DNA from: Hydrocarboniphaga daqingensis
GTDB lineage: Bacteria > Pseudomonadota > Gammaproteobacteria > Nevskiales > Nevskiaceae
Length of the DNA stretch: 64,000 nt
Direction: 5' to 3'
NCBI RefSeq assembly: GCF_900129825.1
Contig: NZ_FQWZ01000001.1
Span: 62,001-126,000 of the forward strand
The position numbers and the translations under genes were made by a program. Positions 45,985-55,726 of the stretch are shown in pieces (position 1 is the stretch's first letter; each line of letters begins with the position of its first letter). The notes beneath the pieces are model-generated. The model was not told the origin of the DNA. It searched no databases and worked only from the letters and a program-made list of their open reading frames with translations.

Positions 45985-46264
45985 CAAGTTCAACCCTCAA
46001 ACGAAGTTTTTGGCCGGGACGGAACGTCACCACACGGCGGGCCGAGATCGGGATCTCTTCACCGGTTTTGGGATTGCGTCCGGGACGCTGATTTTTGTTG
46101 CGGAGTTCGAAATTGCCGAAGCCCGACAATTTCACTTCCTTGCCACTTTGGAGCCGTTCACGGATCTCTTCGAAGAACAGATCAACGAACTCCTTGGCTT
46201 CTCGTTTGTTCAACCCCAACTCGTCGAAGAGCGCCTCCGCGAGTTCTGCCTTCGTCAATGCCAC
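45971..46264 (-). CDS. ihfA: Integration host factor alpha subunit
   Basis: 97 residues of the HU/IHF family: [34 protein letters not shown], the beta arm [25 protein letters not shown] with the intercalating Pro, and [21 protein letters not shown] alpha pairs with beta to bend DNA; it is needed for many sigma-54 promoters, relevant to the flagellar genes here. Placed after pheT as is typical. Confidence 0.96.
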   Translation of the reverse strand: MALTKAELAEALFDELGLNKREAKEFVDLFFEEIRERLQSGKEVKLSGFGNFELRNKNQRPGRNPKTGEEIPISARRVVTFRPGQKLRLRVELDATG

Positions 46265-46306
46265 AGTGCCCTCTCCCTAAACCACCCGCGCGTTTCGAAC
46301 AAGCCT

Positions 46307-48676
46307 TCAGGCCCTGACGGTTGCCCCAAAACCTTGATGCAAAGACTGCGCAATGACGGCTACCGCAGCGTCGACTTCGTCCAAGGTTAGGGTGCGTGAC
46401 GCGTCCTGAAAATGCAACTCCAAGGAGACGCTCTTGGCTGACGCATCACCGTCGTCCGCGCGATAGACGTCGAACACATTGGCGCGCATCAGATGGACGC
46501 CGCCGGCCTGTCGCGCCAAGTCGCACAACGCTTGTGCCGGTACGTCAGAGGGCACCATCAGGGACAGGTCGCGACGAGATGAAGGAAACTCGCTGAGCTG
46601 GCCCGGCGCCGGCATCCGCGCCTGCGACAGCGCGGTCCAGTCGAGTTCGAACAGCAACGGCTGCTCGGGAAGATCGAGCGCTCGGGCCACGCGAGGATGC
46701 AGTCGGCCGATCCAGCCAGCAGGCTCTCCGCCAAGCGTGATGCGCGCGGTTTGTCCGGGATGCAAAGCAGGATGTTCGGCAGCGTGGAAAGCGATCGGCG
46801 CGCCGCTGGTTTCCAGCAGGGCCACGACGTCGGCTTTGATGTCGTAGAAATCGACCGCTCGTGCAGGCACACCCCATTGGCGGCTGGCGACGGTACCCGA
46901 GGCCAGACCGGCGAGGCGCGCCGTCTCCACGATATGGCCGTCGACGTCTGCGAAACAGACACCGGATTCGAACAGCCGCATCCGGGTGACCTGCCGGGCC
47001 CGGTTGTGCAGCCACGATGCGATCAAGCCACTCCACAAGGTGCTGCGCATCAGCGAGTGGGTTTCGGCAATCGGGTTGTCGAGCGGGATCGCGTGGATCT
47101 GCGGCGTCAGTGCCTCATGCATGCGCCGCTCTTCGAATGCGAGGTTCAGTACTTCCTGCCAGCCGCGTGCAACGAGCAGGTCTACCACCCGGGCGCCGCT
47201 ACGCTGGCGCTCGGACGGACGCGACGGCGCCAACTGGGCGGCATACGGACGGGCCGGTATGCGGTCGTAACCGTACAGCCGCGCCACCTCCTCGATCAGA
47301 TCCGCTTCGATGCGAAGGTCATGGCGATAGCTCGGTACGCGCGCCATCCAGGCACCACTGTCTTCCTGGGTCAGCGTGATCGACAGCCGGGACAGCAGCG
47401 CTTCGACTTCGCGCGCTTGAATTTCCTGACCGGTCAGCTGCACCAGTCGCGAGCGGCGCAGACGCACGTGAACCGGCTCGGGCTGGGTCCGGCCGACATG
47501 GGTAATCGGTCCCGCCTCACCACCGCAAATTTGGATCGCCAGCTCGCTGGCGCGCTCCAATGCGGCCCGCTGCAACTCGGGGTCCACGCCGCGCTCGAAG
47601 CGATACAGCGCATCGGACGTGATCTTGTGGCGTCGACCAACACCGGCGACGGCCTGCATGCCGAAGCAGGCCGATTCGAAGAACACTCGAGTGGTCGTCG
47701 CACTGACGGCTGACGCTGCGCCCCCCATTGCACCCGCCAAACCGAGCGGACCATTGTCGTCGGTCACCAACAGTTCGGCGTGGTCGAGCTTGATGTCGGC
47801 GTCGTTGAGCAAGCGCAGCGTTTCGCCGGGCCGGGCCCTGCGAACGCGCACCGTCCCCTTGACCTTGTCGGCATCGTAGGCATGCATCGGCTGGCCCAGC
47901 TCGATCATCACGTAGTTGGTGATGTCCACCAGCGGATGAATGCTGCGGATGCCGCTGCGGCGGAGTCGCTCGCGCATCCAGTCCGGCGTGTGTGCCTTCG
48001 GGTTCAATCCGTTGATGACGCGGCCGGAAAAGTTGCTGCAGTCGGTCGTGCTTTCCAACTCCACGGCAAAGCGCTGGTCGTGCACGACGACCGCCGATTT
48101 CACGCGCGGACGCGACAACGGCAACGCATACAAGGCGGCCACTTCGCGCGCCAAACCTTGTACCGACAAACAGTCGCCGCGATTGGGCGTCAGCTCGAGA
48201 TTCAAAATCTGGTCATTGAGACCCAAATACTGCTCGATCGGCTGACCGACACGCGCCTCGGCGTCGAGCTCCATCAAGCCATCGGACTTCTCGGCCAGGC
48301 CCAGTTCCTTGGCCGAGCACAACATGCCTTGGGATTCGACACCACGCAGGTCACCGACGTTGATCTTGACGCCGCCCGGCAGCGTGGCGCCCGGCAGCGC
48401 GCAAGGCGCAAGCAGACCGACGCGCGCATTGGCCGCACCGCAGACGATCGTCGGCATGCCGGCGGCACCGGCGTCGACGGTGCAAACCCGCAGCCGCTCG
48501 GCATTCGGATGCGGAGCAATTGACACGATGCGCCCGACAACGACCTGCTGCGACGGCTCGGCAACGGCGGGTTCGATCTCGAGTTCGAGACCTCCCATGA
48601 CCAGACGCTCGGCGATCTGTTGCGCACTCGCCTGCGGATTGACCCACTCACGCAGCCAGTTTTCGGAGACTTTCAT
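46307..48676 (-). CDS. pheT: Phenylalanyl-tRNA synthetase beta subunit
   Basis: 789 residues. PheT forms the alpha2beta2 enzyme with PheS. The N-terminal tRNA-binding OB fold reads MKVSENWLREWVNP…VVGRIVSIAPHPNAERLRVCTVD, then the B3/B4 editing domain (LVDITNYVMIELGQPMHAYDADKVKG), B5 (KITSDALYRFERGVDPELQRAALERA is in the catalytic-like region) and a C-terminal FDX-ACB anticodon domain (LSEFPSSRRDLSLMVPSDVPAQAL). Thirteen bases after pheS. Confidence 0.96.
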   Translation of the reverse strand: MKVSENWLREWVNPQASAQQIAERLVMGGLELEIEPAVAEPSQQVVVGRIVSIAPHPNAERLRVCTVDAGAAGMPTIVCGAANARVGLLAPCALPGATLPGGVKINVGDLRGVESQGMLCSAKELGLAEKSDGLMELDAEARVGQPIEQYLGLNDQILNLELTPNRGDCLSVQGLAREVAALYALPLSRPRVKSAVVVHDQRFAVELESTTDCSNFSGRVINGLNPKAHTPDWMRERLRRSGIRSIHPLVDITNYVMIELGQPMHAYDADKVKGTVRVRRARPGETLRLLNDADIKLDHAELLVTDDNGPLGLAGAMGGAASAVSATTTRVFFESACFGMQAVAGVGRRHKITSDALYRFERGVDPELQRAALERASELAIQICGGEAGPITHVGRTQPEPVHVRLRRSRLVQLTGQEIQAREVEALLSRLSITLTQEDSGAWMARVPSYRHDLRIEADLIEEVARLYGYDRIPARPYAAQLAPSRPSERQRSGARVVDLLVARGWQEVLNLAFEERRMHEALTPQIHAIPLDNPIAETHSLMRSTLWSGLIASWLHNRARQVTRMRLFESGVCFADVDGHIVETARLAGLASGTVASRQWGVPARAVDFYDIKADVVALLETSGAPIAFHAAEHPALHPGQTARITLGGEPAGWIGRLHPRVARALDLPEQPLLFELDWTALSQARMPAPGQLSEFPSSRRDLSLMVPSDVPAQALCDLARQAGGVHLMRANVFDVYRADDGDASAKSVSLELHFQDASRTLTLDEVDAAVAVIAQSLHQGFGATVRA

Positions 48677-48688
48677 TGGAGCAGACCT

Positions 48689-49690
48689 CTATTTGAAGGC
48701 TTCGAGGAAGCGCAGATCGTTCTCGAAGAACTGGCGCAGATCGTTCACGCCATAGCGCAGCATCGCCAAGCGCTCGACGCCCATGCCGAACGCGTAGCCG
48801 CTGTAGCGCTCCGGGTCGAGGCCAACGGCTTCAAAGACCTTGGGATGCACCATGCCGCAGCCCAGCAGCTCCAGCCAGCGTCCTTCGAGCTTCATGTGGA
48901 CGTCGGCGCCCGGCTCCACGAACGGAAAGTAGCTCGGGCGGAACAGCACTTCAGCGTCACGCTCGAAAAACCGCGACAGGAAGGTCATCAAGTCGTACTT
49001 CAGATCACTGAACGCGACGTTCTCGGCCACATACAAGCCTTCGACCTGATGGAACATCGGGCTGTGCGTCCGGTCGGAATCGACTCGATAAACGCGACCC
49101 GGACAGATGATCCGGATCGGCGGCTTGATACCGTTGCGCACATAGCGCTCCATCGTCCGGATCTGCACCGGGCTGGTGTGCGTGCGCAGCACATAGCCGC
49201 CATCCTTGACGTAGAACGTGTCCTGCATCGCTCGCGCAGGATGCGCTTCGGGGATGTTCAATGCGCCGAAGTTGTGGAAGTCGTCTTCGATTTCCGGGCC
49301 TTCGACGGTGGCAAAACCCAGCTCACCGAACAGCTGTTCGATGCGCCGTATCGTGCGCGTGATCGGATGAATGCCGCCGACGCCGTCGCCGCGGCCGGCC
49401 AGCGTGACGTCGATGGTCTCGGCCGCCAGCTGCGCCTGCAGTGCGGCTTCGGCGAGCAGCACCGCACGGGCCTCGATCGCACGCCACACCGCATCCTTGA
49501 CACGATTGACGCGGTCGCCAAATGTCTTGCGGTCGTCGGGCGACATCGTGCCGAGCTGCTTGAGGCGTTCGGTGACGCGCCCTTTCTTGCCCAGGTAGTC
49601 GATACGCAGCTGTTCGAGTACGCGTGCGTCGCCCGTTGCCTCGATCTCCTGCAGCGCTTGCGCCTGCAGCTCATCCAGCGAATCCGTCAT
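48689..49690 (-). CDS. pheS: Phenylalanyl-tRNA synthetase alpha subunit
   Basis: 333 residues; the class II catalytic subunit charging tRNA-Phe. N-terminal coiled coil ([33 protein letters not shown]), motif 2 ([31 protein letters not shown]), and motif 3 ([44 protein letters not shown]). Preceded by a terminator-like hairpin, which suggests attenuation. Confidence 0.97.
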   Translation of the reverse strand: MTDSLDELQAQALQEIEATGDARVLEQLRIDYLGKKGRVTERLKQLGTMSPDDRKTFGDRVNRVKDAVWRAIEARAVLLAEAALQAQLAAETIDVTLAGRGDGVGGIHPITRTIRRIEQLFGELGFATVEGPEIEDDFHNFGALNIPEAHPARAMQDTFYVKDGGYVLRTHTSPVQIRTMERYVRNGIKPPIRIICPGRVYRVDSDRTHSPMFHQVEGLYVAENVAFSDLKYDLMTFLSRFFERDAEVLFRPSYFPFVEPGADVHMKLEGRWLELLGCGMVHPKVFEAVGLDPERYSGYAFGMGVERLAMLRYGVNDLRQFFENDLRFLEAFK

Positions 49691-49708
49691 GCGAAATTCC
49701 CCACCGCC

Positions 49709-49741
49709 AAAAAGAAGGGGAGCGGCCTTGCGGCGCTCCCC
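49709..49741 (-). terminator. Terminator/attenuator between rplT and pheS
   Basis: On the minus strand GGGGAGCG pairs with CGCTCCCC (8 base pairs) and is followed by TTCTTTTT, 19 bases before the pheS start. It can end infC–rpmI–rplT transcripts and, by analogy with the pheST attenuator of enterobacteria, may control pheST read-through. A short upstream reading frame (GTG CAT … TGA, 10 codons) has no Phe codons, so a pheM-like mechanism is not supported. Confidence 0.8.
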
Positions 49742-49798
49742 TGGTCACTCACGGTAACGAGCCGGCAGCGAATGCACGGCTCACACCTGTCGGGTTGC

Positions 49799-50155
49799 TT
49801 ACGCCAGCTGCGCCTTGGCCTGCGCCACGAGCGCCGCAAAACCCGGCTTGTCGTTGACGGCCAGATCGGCCAGCACCTTGCGGTCCAGCGTGATGCCAGC
49901 CTTGTTCAAGCCGTTGATGAACAGGCTGTAGGACAGACCCAGTTCCTTGGTCGCAGCGCCGATACGCTGAATCCACAGCGCGCGGAACTCGCGCTTCTTG
50001 ACGCGACGATCGCGGTAGGCGTACTGACCGGACTTGATGACCTGCTGCTTGGCCGCACGGAATACGCGTGAGCGTGCGCCGTAGTAACCCTTGGCCTTCT
50101 TCAGAACTTTCTTGTGACGAGCGCGAGCGGTCACACCACGTTTTACACGAGCCAT
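49799..50155 (-). CDS. rplT: 50S ribosomal protein L20
   Basis: 118 residues, [41 protein letters not shown]…[41 protein letters not shown]. This is a complete L20, which is needed for 50S assembly and in many bacteria also represses its own operon. It lies 12 bases after rpmI. Confidence 0.98.
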   Translation of the reverse strand: MARVKRGVTARARHKKVLKKAKGYYGARSRVFRAAKQQVIKSGQYAYRDRRVKKREFRALWIQRIGAATKELGLSYSLFINGLNKAGITLDRKVLADLAVNDKPGFAALVAQAKAQLA

Positions 50156-50167
50156 TGATCAGTCTCC

Positions 50168-50365
50168 TTAGGCGTACGGAAGCAGCTGCTTCACTTCTTT
50201 GACGTCGGAGGGATTGACCTGGGTCTCGCCGCGCAGCTGGCGGATGGTCTTGCCGTTCTTCTTGGTCAGAATGTGGCGCTTGAAAGCGTGGCTGCGCTTG
50301 AAGCCGCCTTTTCCAGTCTTGGAAAAGCGCTTCGCTGCGCCCTTGTTGGTTTTCATCTTGGGCAT
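50168..50365 (-). CDS. rpmI: 50S ribosomal protein L35
   Basis: 65 residues, [46 protein letters not shown], a standard L35. The start follows GGAGT-like purines (CTGGAGTATCCA before ATG). Second gene of the infC operon. Confidence 0.97.
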   Translation of the reverse strand: MPKMKTNKGAAKRFSKTGKGGFKRSHAFKRHILTKKNGKTIRQLRGETQVNPSDVKEVKQLLPYA

Positions 50366-50493
50366 TGGATACTCCAGTTTTGATTGCCGGCGTCACATCG
50401 GAACCACCCGAGCTGACCGGGCCCGCCTAAACCGCTTAGACGGGACTTCTTATGGAACCGGCCACCACGGCCGGTTCGCGTCCAGGCTTGCGC
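50366..50493 (-). promoter_or_regulatory. infC–rpmI leader with two hairpins
   Basis: This 128-base gap has two hairpins on the minus strand. First, GAACCGGCC/GGCCGGTTC (9 base pairs, 50455–50477), 16 bases after the infC stop. Second, CCCGTCTAA/TTAGGCGGG-type stem with one mismatch (50422–50444). Neither has a T-run. In other bacteria L20 binds a structured leader here to repress rpmI–rplT; such a function is possible but not shown. Confidence 0.45.
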
Positions 50494-51057
<564 letters not shown>

Positions 51058-51186
51058 GAGCAGGCCTCAGGGCTTTGCTCAGAGCCGCGCATTCTAGGTA
51101 ATGGCCTGTCAAAGCTCAAGCGTTGAGACCGGCCGACCGATCTGGTTCAGATTCGGGCCGGCTGCCGCGGCTAAGCTGGCATCGCT

Positions 51187-51987
51187 ATGGAAGGCAATAC
51201 CACCACCACGCGGGTCGATATCCCGTCTGCGGACTCGACGCCTACCCGCCGGCGCGAGCCGCCGCCACTGACGGCGTCATCAGCACTCTATCTGGATTTT
51301 GACGGCACCTTGGTCGAGTTGGCATCGACCCCCGATCGGGTCGAATGCGCACCCTCACTGCTGCCGCTGCTGGCCTCGTTGCATCAGTTGCTGGACGGGG
51401 CTCTGGCAATCATCACGGGTCGTCGACTCGAATCCGTTGATCCGCTGCTGGCACCACTGACGCTATGCGGTGCCGGCCTGCACGGTGCCCAGATCCGACT
51501 GCAGTCGTCGGCGCAGGACATCGAACGGGCCCCGCCCGAGATGCGGCGGCTGGCAGCTGAACTCGCCACTCACTTCACCCGTGTGCCGGGCGTACTGATT
51601 GAAGACAAAGGGGGCGCCGTCGCCCTTCACTATCGCCTGGCGCCCGAGCGCGCCGACGAATGCCAGGGGCTGATGCGACGCCTGGCAGCCGCCTATGGAC
51701 TCGACACCATCATGGGCCACTGCGTGATCGAAGCGCGCCCTACCGGCATCAACAAGGGCCTGGGCCTGCATCGACTCTCCGAGACGCCGCCATTTTCCGG
51801 GAGAGTCCCGATATTCGTCGGCGACGACACCACCGACGAGGACGCAATCCTCGCCGCGCAGGCACTCGGCGGCAGCGGAATCCGCGTCGGTTCGCAGCCG
51901 AGTGCGGCGCAGTATCGGCTCAGGGACGTATCGGCCGTCCACCGATGGTTGGCAGACAGCGTCACGCATCTTGAGGCAGCACAATGA
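51187..51987 (+). CDS. otsB: Trehalose-6-phosphate phosphatase
   Basis: OtsB removes phosphate from trehalose-6-phosphate, the second step of trehalose synthesis for osmotic protection. HAD-fold motifs are present: YLDFDGTL with Asp37 (nucleophile) and Asp39, ITGRR (motif II), and FVGDDTTDEDA (motif IV). The protein is 266 residues, normal size; the first 30 residues are a polar extension. The stop overlaps otsA by four bases (ATGA). The 129 bases upstream separate it from infC on the other strand. Confidence 0.95.
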   Translation: MEGNTTTTRVDIPSADSTPTRRREPPPLTASSALYLDFDGTLVELASTPDRVECAPSLLPLLASLHQLLDGALAIITGRRLESVDPLLAPLTLCGAGLHGAQIRLQSSAQDIERAPPEMRRLAAELATHFTRVPGVLIEDKGGAVALHYRLAPERADECQGLMRRLAAAYGLDTIMGHCVIEARPTGINKGLGLHRLSETPPFSGRVPIFVGDDTTDEDAILAAQALGGSGIRVGSQPSAAQYRLRDVSAVHRWLADSVTHLEAAQ

Positions 51988-53345
51988 GTCCGCGCCTCGT
52001 CGCCGTATCCAATCGGATCAGCTCGGTGCGCGGCGCACCCTTGGCCGGCGGTCTGGCGGTGGCCTTGGTCGACGCGCTGCGGGAGAAGCGCGGTCTCTGG
52101 TTTGGCTGGAGCGGCAAGACGGCGGACCAGAGTACGGACACCGCCAACGTCAGCCAGGAAGGCGATGTGACGCTGGCCACCGTGGATCTCAGCCAAGAGG
52201 ACCACGACGCCTACTACTCAGGCTTCGCCAATCGATGCTTGTGGCCCCTGTTTCACTTCCGGCTCGATCTGACCGGATACGACCGCGCGCACTTTGAAGC
52301 CTATCAGCGCGTCAATCGGCGTTTTGCCGGCGCACTCAGCCCCCTGCTGCGCGACGACGACTTGATTTGGGTCCACGACTATCACCTGTTCCCGTTGGGC
52401 TCCGAACTGCGCCGTTTGGGTGTCACGCAGCGCCTCGGCTTCTTTCTGCACATTCCGTTTCCGCCGCGCGAGCTGCTGACGACCTTGCCTCAGCATCGCA
52501 GCTTGGTACGCAGCCTGTTCGACTACGACTTGGTTGGGTTTCAGATCGAAGATGACGTGAAGCGGCTGGCGTCCTACGTCGAGCAGGATCTCGGCGGTAC
52601 GGTCGGCGACGGCTGGATGGAGGCCTTCGGTCGACGTCTCAATATAAGGGCGTTTCCGGTCGGAATCGACACCGCGCGCTATCACGACTTTGCATTCTCG
52701 TCGCATGGCCAACGCGAATACCTGCGACTGCGCGAGTTCTTGCGCGATCGCGACCAGATCATCGGCGTTGATCGGCTCGACTACAGCAAAGGCCTGGTGC
52801 GACGGATGAACGCCTATGAGCTGCTGCTGGAAAGCCAAGCCGCTGCACATGGTCGCATTACGTATCTGCAGATCGCGCCGATCAGCCGCGGTGAAGTGGC
52901 CGCCTACCAAGATTTTCGCCGGGAACTGGAGCAGCACGCCGCCAACATCAACGGCCGGTTTGGACAGGTGGACTGGGTGCCGATCCGCTACGTTAACGAA
53001 GCGATTCCACGACGACGACTCGCCGGACTGTATCGCGCCAGCCGCGTCGGGCTGGTGACGCCGATGCGTGATGGCATGAACCTGGTGGCCAAGGAATACG
53101 TGGCGGCCCAGGACGAGAAAGACCCCGGCGTGCTGGTGCTTTCACGCTTCGCCGGGGCTGCACAACAGATGCGCGACGCGCTGCTGGTCAATCCGTATGA
53201 CACCGAGGAAGTCGCCGGCGCACTGGAGCAGGCGCGCACGATGCCACTCGACGAACGACGCAACCGCCATCACAAGCTGATGGAAGGACTGCTACGCGAC
53301 GACGTATCGGACTGGCGCCGACGCTTCCTTGAGGCACTGGGCTGA
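51984..53345 (+). CDS. otsA: Trehalose-6-phosphate synthase
   Basis: OtsA joins UDP-glucose and glucose-6-phosphate. The GT20 enzyme has 453 residues: [85 protein letters not shown], and [23 protein letters not shown], which hold the UDP-sugar and acceptor residues. Order otsB–otsA as a coupled pair. The end is convergent with mscS, 9 bases apart. Confidence 0.96.
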   Translation: MSPRLVAVSNRISSVRGAPLAGGLAVALVDALREKRGLWFGWSGKTADQSTDTANVSQEGDVTLATVDLSQEDHDAYYSGFANRCLWPLFHFRLDLTGYDRAHFEAYQRVNRRFAGALSPLLRDDDLIWVHDYHLFPLGSELRRLGVTQRLGFFLHIPFPPRELLTTLPQHRSLVRSLFDYDLVGFQIEDDVKRLASYVEQDLGGTVGDGWMEAFGRRLNIRAFPVGIDTARYHDFAFSSHGQREYLRLREFLRDRDQIIGVDRLDYSKGLVRRMNAYELLLESQAAAHGRITYLQIAPISRGEVAAYQDFRRELEQHAANINGRFGQVDWVPIRYVNEAIPRRRLAGLYRASRVGLVTPMRDGMNLVAKEYVAAQDEKDPGVLVLSRFAGAAQQMRDALLVNPYDTEEVAGALEQARTMPLDERRNRHHKLMEGLLRDDVSDWRRRFLEALG

Positions 53346-53354
53346 ACGACAGCC

Positions 53355-54272
53355 TTAGCGTGGCGGTAGCGGGGATGTCGCGGGCGGCGGACCGGGCATC
53401 TCGATACCCCGCTCGATGAACACCTGTTTGATGCGCCGCAGGAACGCGCGCCCGACGTCGGATTGAACGCCCGGCCGGGTCTTGATGCGCCCCTGTATCG
53501 TTGCCGCCGTCCCATCGAGCTTGTCGACACCCCAGATTTCGACATCGGCGACGATATTGGCACCGACGACGGGATCGCGGCCCAACTCGGCAAAGACATC
53601 GCGTATCGCCTGCACTGCGACATCGGTGTCCTGACGATACGCAACCTGCAGATTGAAGATGTACGCCGACCAGTCGCGAGTCGCGTTGCTCAGCGTGGTC
53701 ACGACGCCATGCGGAAACACATGGACGGTGCCGGTGCCGTCACGCAGCACGACGGTACGCAGCGTCAGCACTTCGACCAAGCCGCTGGTGCCGTTGATCG
53801 TGACCACGTCGCCCACCCGAATCTGATTCTCCAGCACCATGAAAAAACCGGTGATGATGTCGCGAACCAGGTACTGGGCACCGAAGCCGACGGCGACACC
53901 GATGATGCCGGCACCGGCGATCAGCGGGCCCACCTGCACGCCAAGCTGCATCAGCAGCACCAGCGCCAGAATGACGAACAAGAAAATGTTGACGACCTGC
54001 TTGAGCAGGCTGACCAATGTGCCGACGCGCTTGCGGACGTCGAATTGCGACTCGGTCTTGAGGTCGGCCGTATCGAGCAGGCGCTGTTCGAGCCTTCGTA
54101 CCAGCAACCGCACAAGGCGGTGCAGGCCGTACCAGACGATAACGATCAGCGTCAGGCGGATTGCTGGCTCGAGCCAAACGGCCAGATAAGGCGGTACATC
54201 GAGCTCGCGCAGGATACCGGCCAGCGCGCTGGCCTCGCGTGAGTCCAGCGCGGCAACCCGGGCACTTGCCAT
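53355..54272 (-). CDS. MscS-family mechanosensitive channel
   Basis: 305 residues. Three hydrophobic helices (about 40–62, 100–125, 128–150); the pore-lining third helix is AGAGIIGVAVGFGAQYLVRDIITGFF, followed by the MscS beta domain with NQIRVGDVVTINGTSGLVEVLTLRTVVLRDGTGTVHVFPHGVVTTLSNATR. Such channels open on osmotic downshock. I chose ATG 54272 (TGATG overlap with the nuoN stop). It is the last gene of the nuo run, and is convergent with otsBA, itself an osmotic-stress operon. Confidence 0.9.
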   Translation of the reverse strand: MASARVAALDSREASALAGILRELDVPPYLAVWLEPAIRLTLIVIVWYGLHRLVRLLVRRLEQRLLDTADLKTESQFDVRKRVGTLVSLLKQVVNIFLFVILALVLLMQLGVQVGPLIAGAGIIGVAVGFGAQYLVRDIITGFFMVLENQIRVGDVVTINGTSGLVEVLTLRTVVLRDGTGTVHVFPHGVVTTLSNATRDWSAYIFNLQVAYRQDTDVAVQAIRDVFAELGRDPVVGANIVADVEIWGVDKLDGTAATIQGRIKTRPGVQSDVGRAFLRRIKQVFIERGIEMPGPPPATSPLPPR

Positions 54273-55726
54273 CAGTGTTGGGCGAGCTGGCCGCTGAGTA
54301 GGTACAGCGGCTGCGGATAGACGCCCAGCCACAGCATCACGATCATCGCCACGACGAGCATCAAACCACCGAACGACTGCGCCCAGCCCATCGGCTCGCT
54401 AACCCGCTCGGACCCTGCCGCAACGGCGCTGAACAGTGCGCTGACGATGCGCAGGTAGTAGTAGATGCTGATCGCGCTGCTGACGATCAAGCTGCCGACG
54501 AGCAGCCACTGCGCCGCACCGACGCCCGCCGAAATGACCGCAAATTTACCGATGAAGCCGGCGGTCAGCGGGATGCCGGCGAGCGACAGCAGCATCGCGG
54601 TCAGGATCGAGGTCAGGTACGGGCGACGCCAGAACAGACCGCGATAATCATCGATGTGCTCGGCGTCGCGTTCGCCCATCGGGCTCGATACCAACGCCAT
54701 CACGCCGAACACGCCAAGCGAGGTCACCAAATAAGTGGCCAAGTAGACGCCAGCCGCACGCAGCGACTCGTCACCCGGAACGGCCAGCACGATGGTCAGG
54801 TAACCGAAATGGGCAATCGACGAGTACGCCAGCAGACGCTTGAGGTTGTTCTGCCGCAGTGCGAGTAAGCTGCCGACCAGCATCGAGGCCACCGCCAGGC
54901 CAACCAGCGCGGTCAGAATCAACGGCGAAATCGGGCTGCTGCCGTAGTGGAACAAGCGCAGCACGACAACAAAAACGCCGAGCTTGGACACGGTCGCCAG
55001 ATAGGCCGTGATCGGCGTGGGCGCTGACTCGTAGACGTCGGGCGTCCACTGATGAAACGGAACCAGCGACAGCTTGAAGCCGAGGCCTGCGATCATCATC
55101 GCCGCACCGGCCAGCACCAGCGGCTGGTCGAGGCTGGCAGCCGACAGCGCTTGCGACATCGCCGACAAGTCCAGCGAACCGATGTGCGCGTAGATCAGCG
55201 CAACGCCGAAGAACAGCGCGGCCGACGCGGCTGCCGACAGGATCAGATACTTAATGCCACCTTCGATCGCGCGCCGCTCGTCCATCGAATACGCGACGCC
55301 CGCCACCATCGGCAGCGACAGCAATTCGATGCCCACCAGCAGCGTCGCCGTGTGGGTCGCGCATGCCAGCGTCAGCGCGCCAAGCGTGCCCAAGCCGATC
55401 AGCAGATAGATCTCTTCCCGATTGCGCTTGTAGCCTTCGAAGTAGGCGTGGCACAGCGTCAGCACGCCCAGCGTCGTGACCAGGATCAGCACCATCCCGA
55501 AACGAGCGGCGGCATCAACCGTCATCAAACCGGTGACCGGCACAGCGAGGTTGTCGCCGGTAATCAGGTCATAAACGACCGCGATCAACGCCAGGTTCAT
55601 ACCGCCGACGGTGACACTGGCGCAGAAGCGATGGTGGCGGTACACCGCGATCGCCAACATCGTCGCGACGATGCTCGCGGTGGCGATCAACAGCGGCAAC
55701 AGTGCCCAGAGCTGCACCGAGGTCAT
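54272..55726 (-). CDS. nuoN: NADH-quinone oxidoreductase subunit N
   Basis: 484 residues, about 14 membrane helices, an antiporter-like subunit of complex I. Typical stretches: LIGLGTLGALTLACATHTATLLVGIELLSLPMV, MMIAGLGFKLSLVPFHQWTPDVYESAPTPITAYLATVSK (with the conserved proton-channel Lys) and NNLKRLLAYSSIAHFGYL. Starts inside the nuoM stop. Confidence 0.97.
   Translation of the reverse strand: MTSVQLWALLPLLIATASIVATMLAIAVYRHHRFCASVTVGGMNLALIAVVYDLITGDNLAVPVTGLMTVDAAARFGMVLILVTTLGVLTLCHAYFEGYKRNREEIYLLIGLGTLGALTLACATHTATLLVGIELLSLPMVAGVAYSMDERRAIEGGIKYLILSAAASAALFFGVALIYAHIGSLDLSAMSQALSAASLDQPLVLAGAAMMIAGLGFKLSLVPFHQWTPDVYESAPTPITAYLATVSKLGVFVVVLRLFHYGSSPISPLILTALVGLAVASMLVGSLLALRQNNLKRLLAYSSIAHFGYLTIVLAVPGDESLRAAGVYLATYLVTSLGVFGVMALVSSPMGERDAEHIDDYRGLFWRRPYLTSILTAMLLSLAGIPLTAGFIGKFAVISAGVGAAQWLLVGSLIVSSAISIYYYLRIVSALFSAVAAGSERVSEPMGWAQSFGGLMLVVAMIVMLWLGVYPQPLYLLSGQLAQH

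Noticed and set aside
49742-49798. Ten-codon frame before the pheS terminator as a leader peptide
   Set aside because: It has no Phe codon and no convincing ribosome-binding site.
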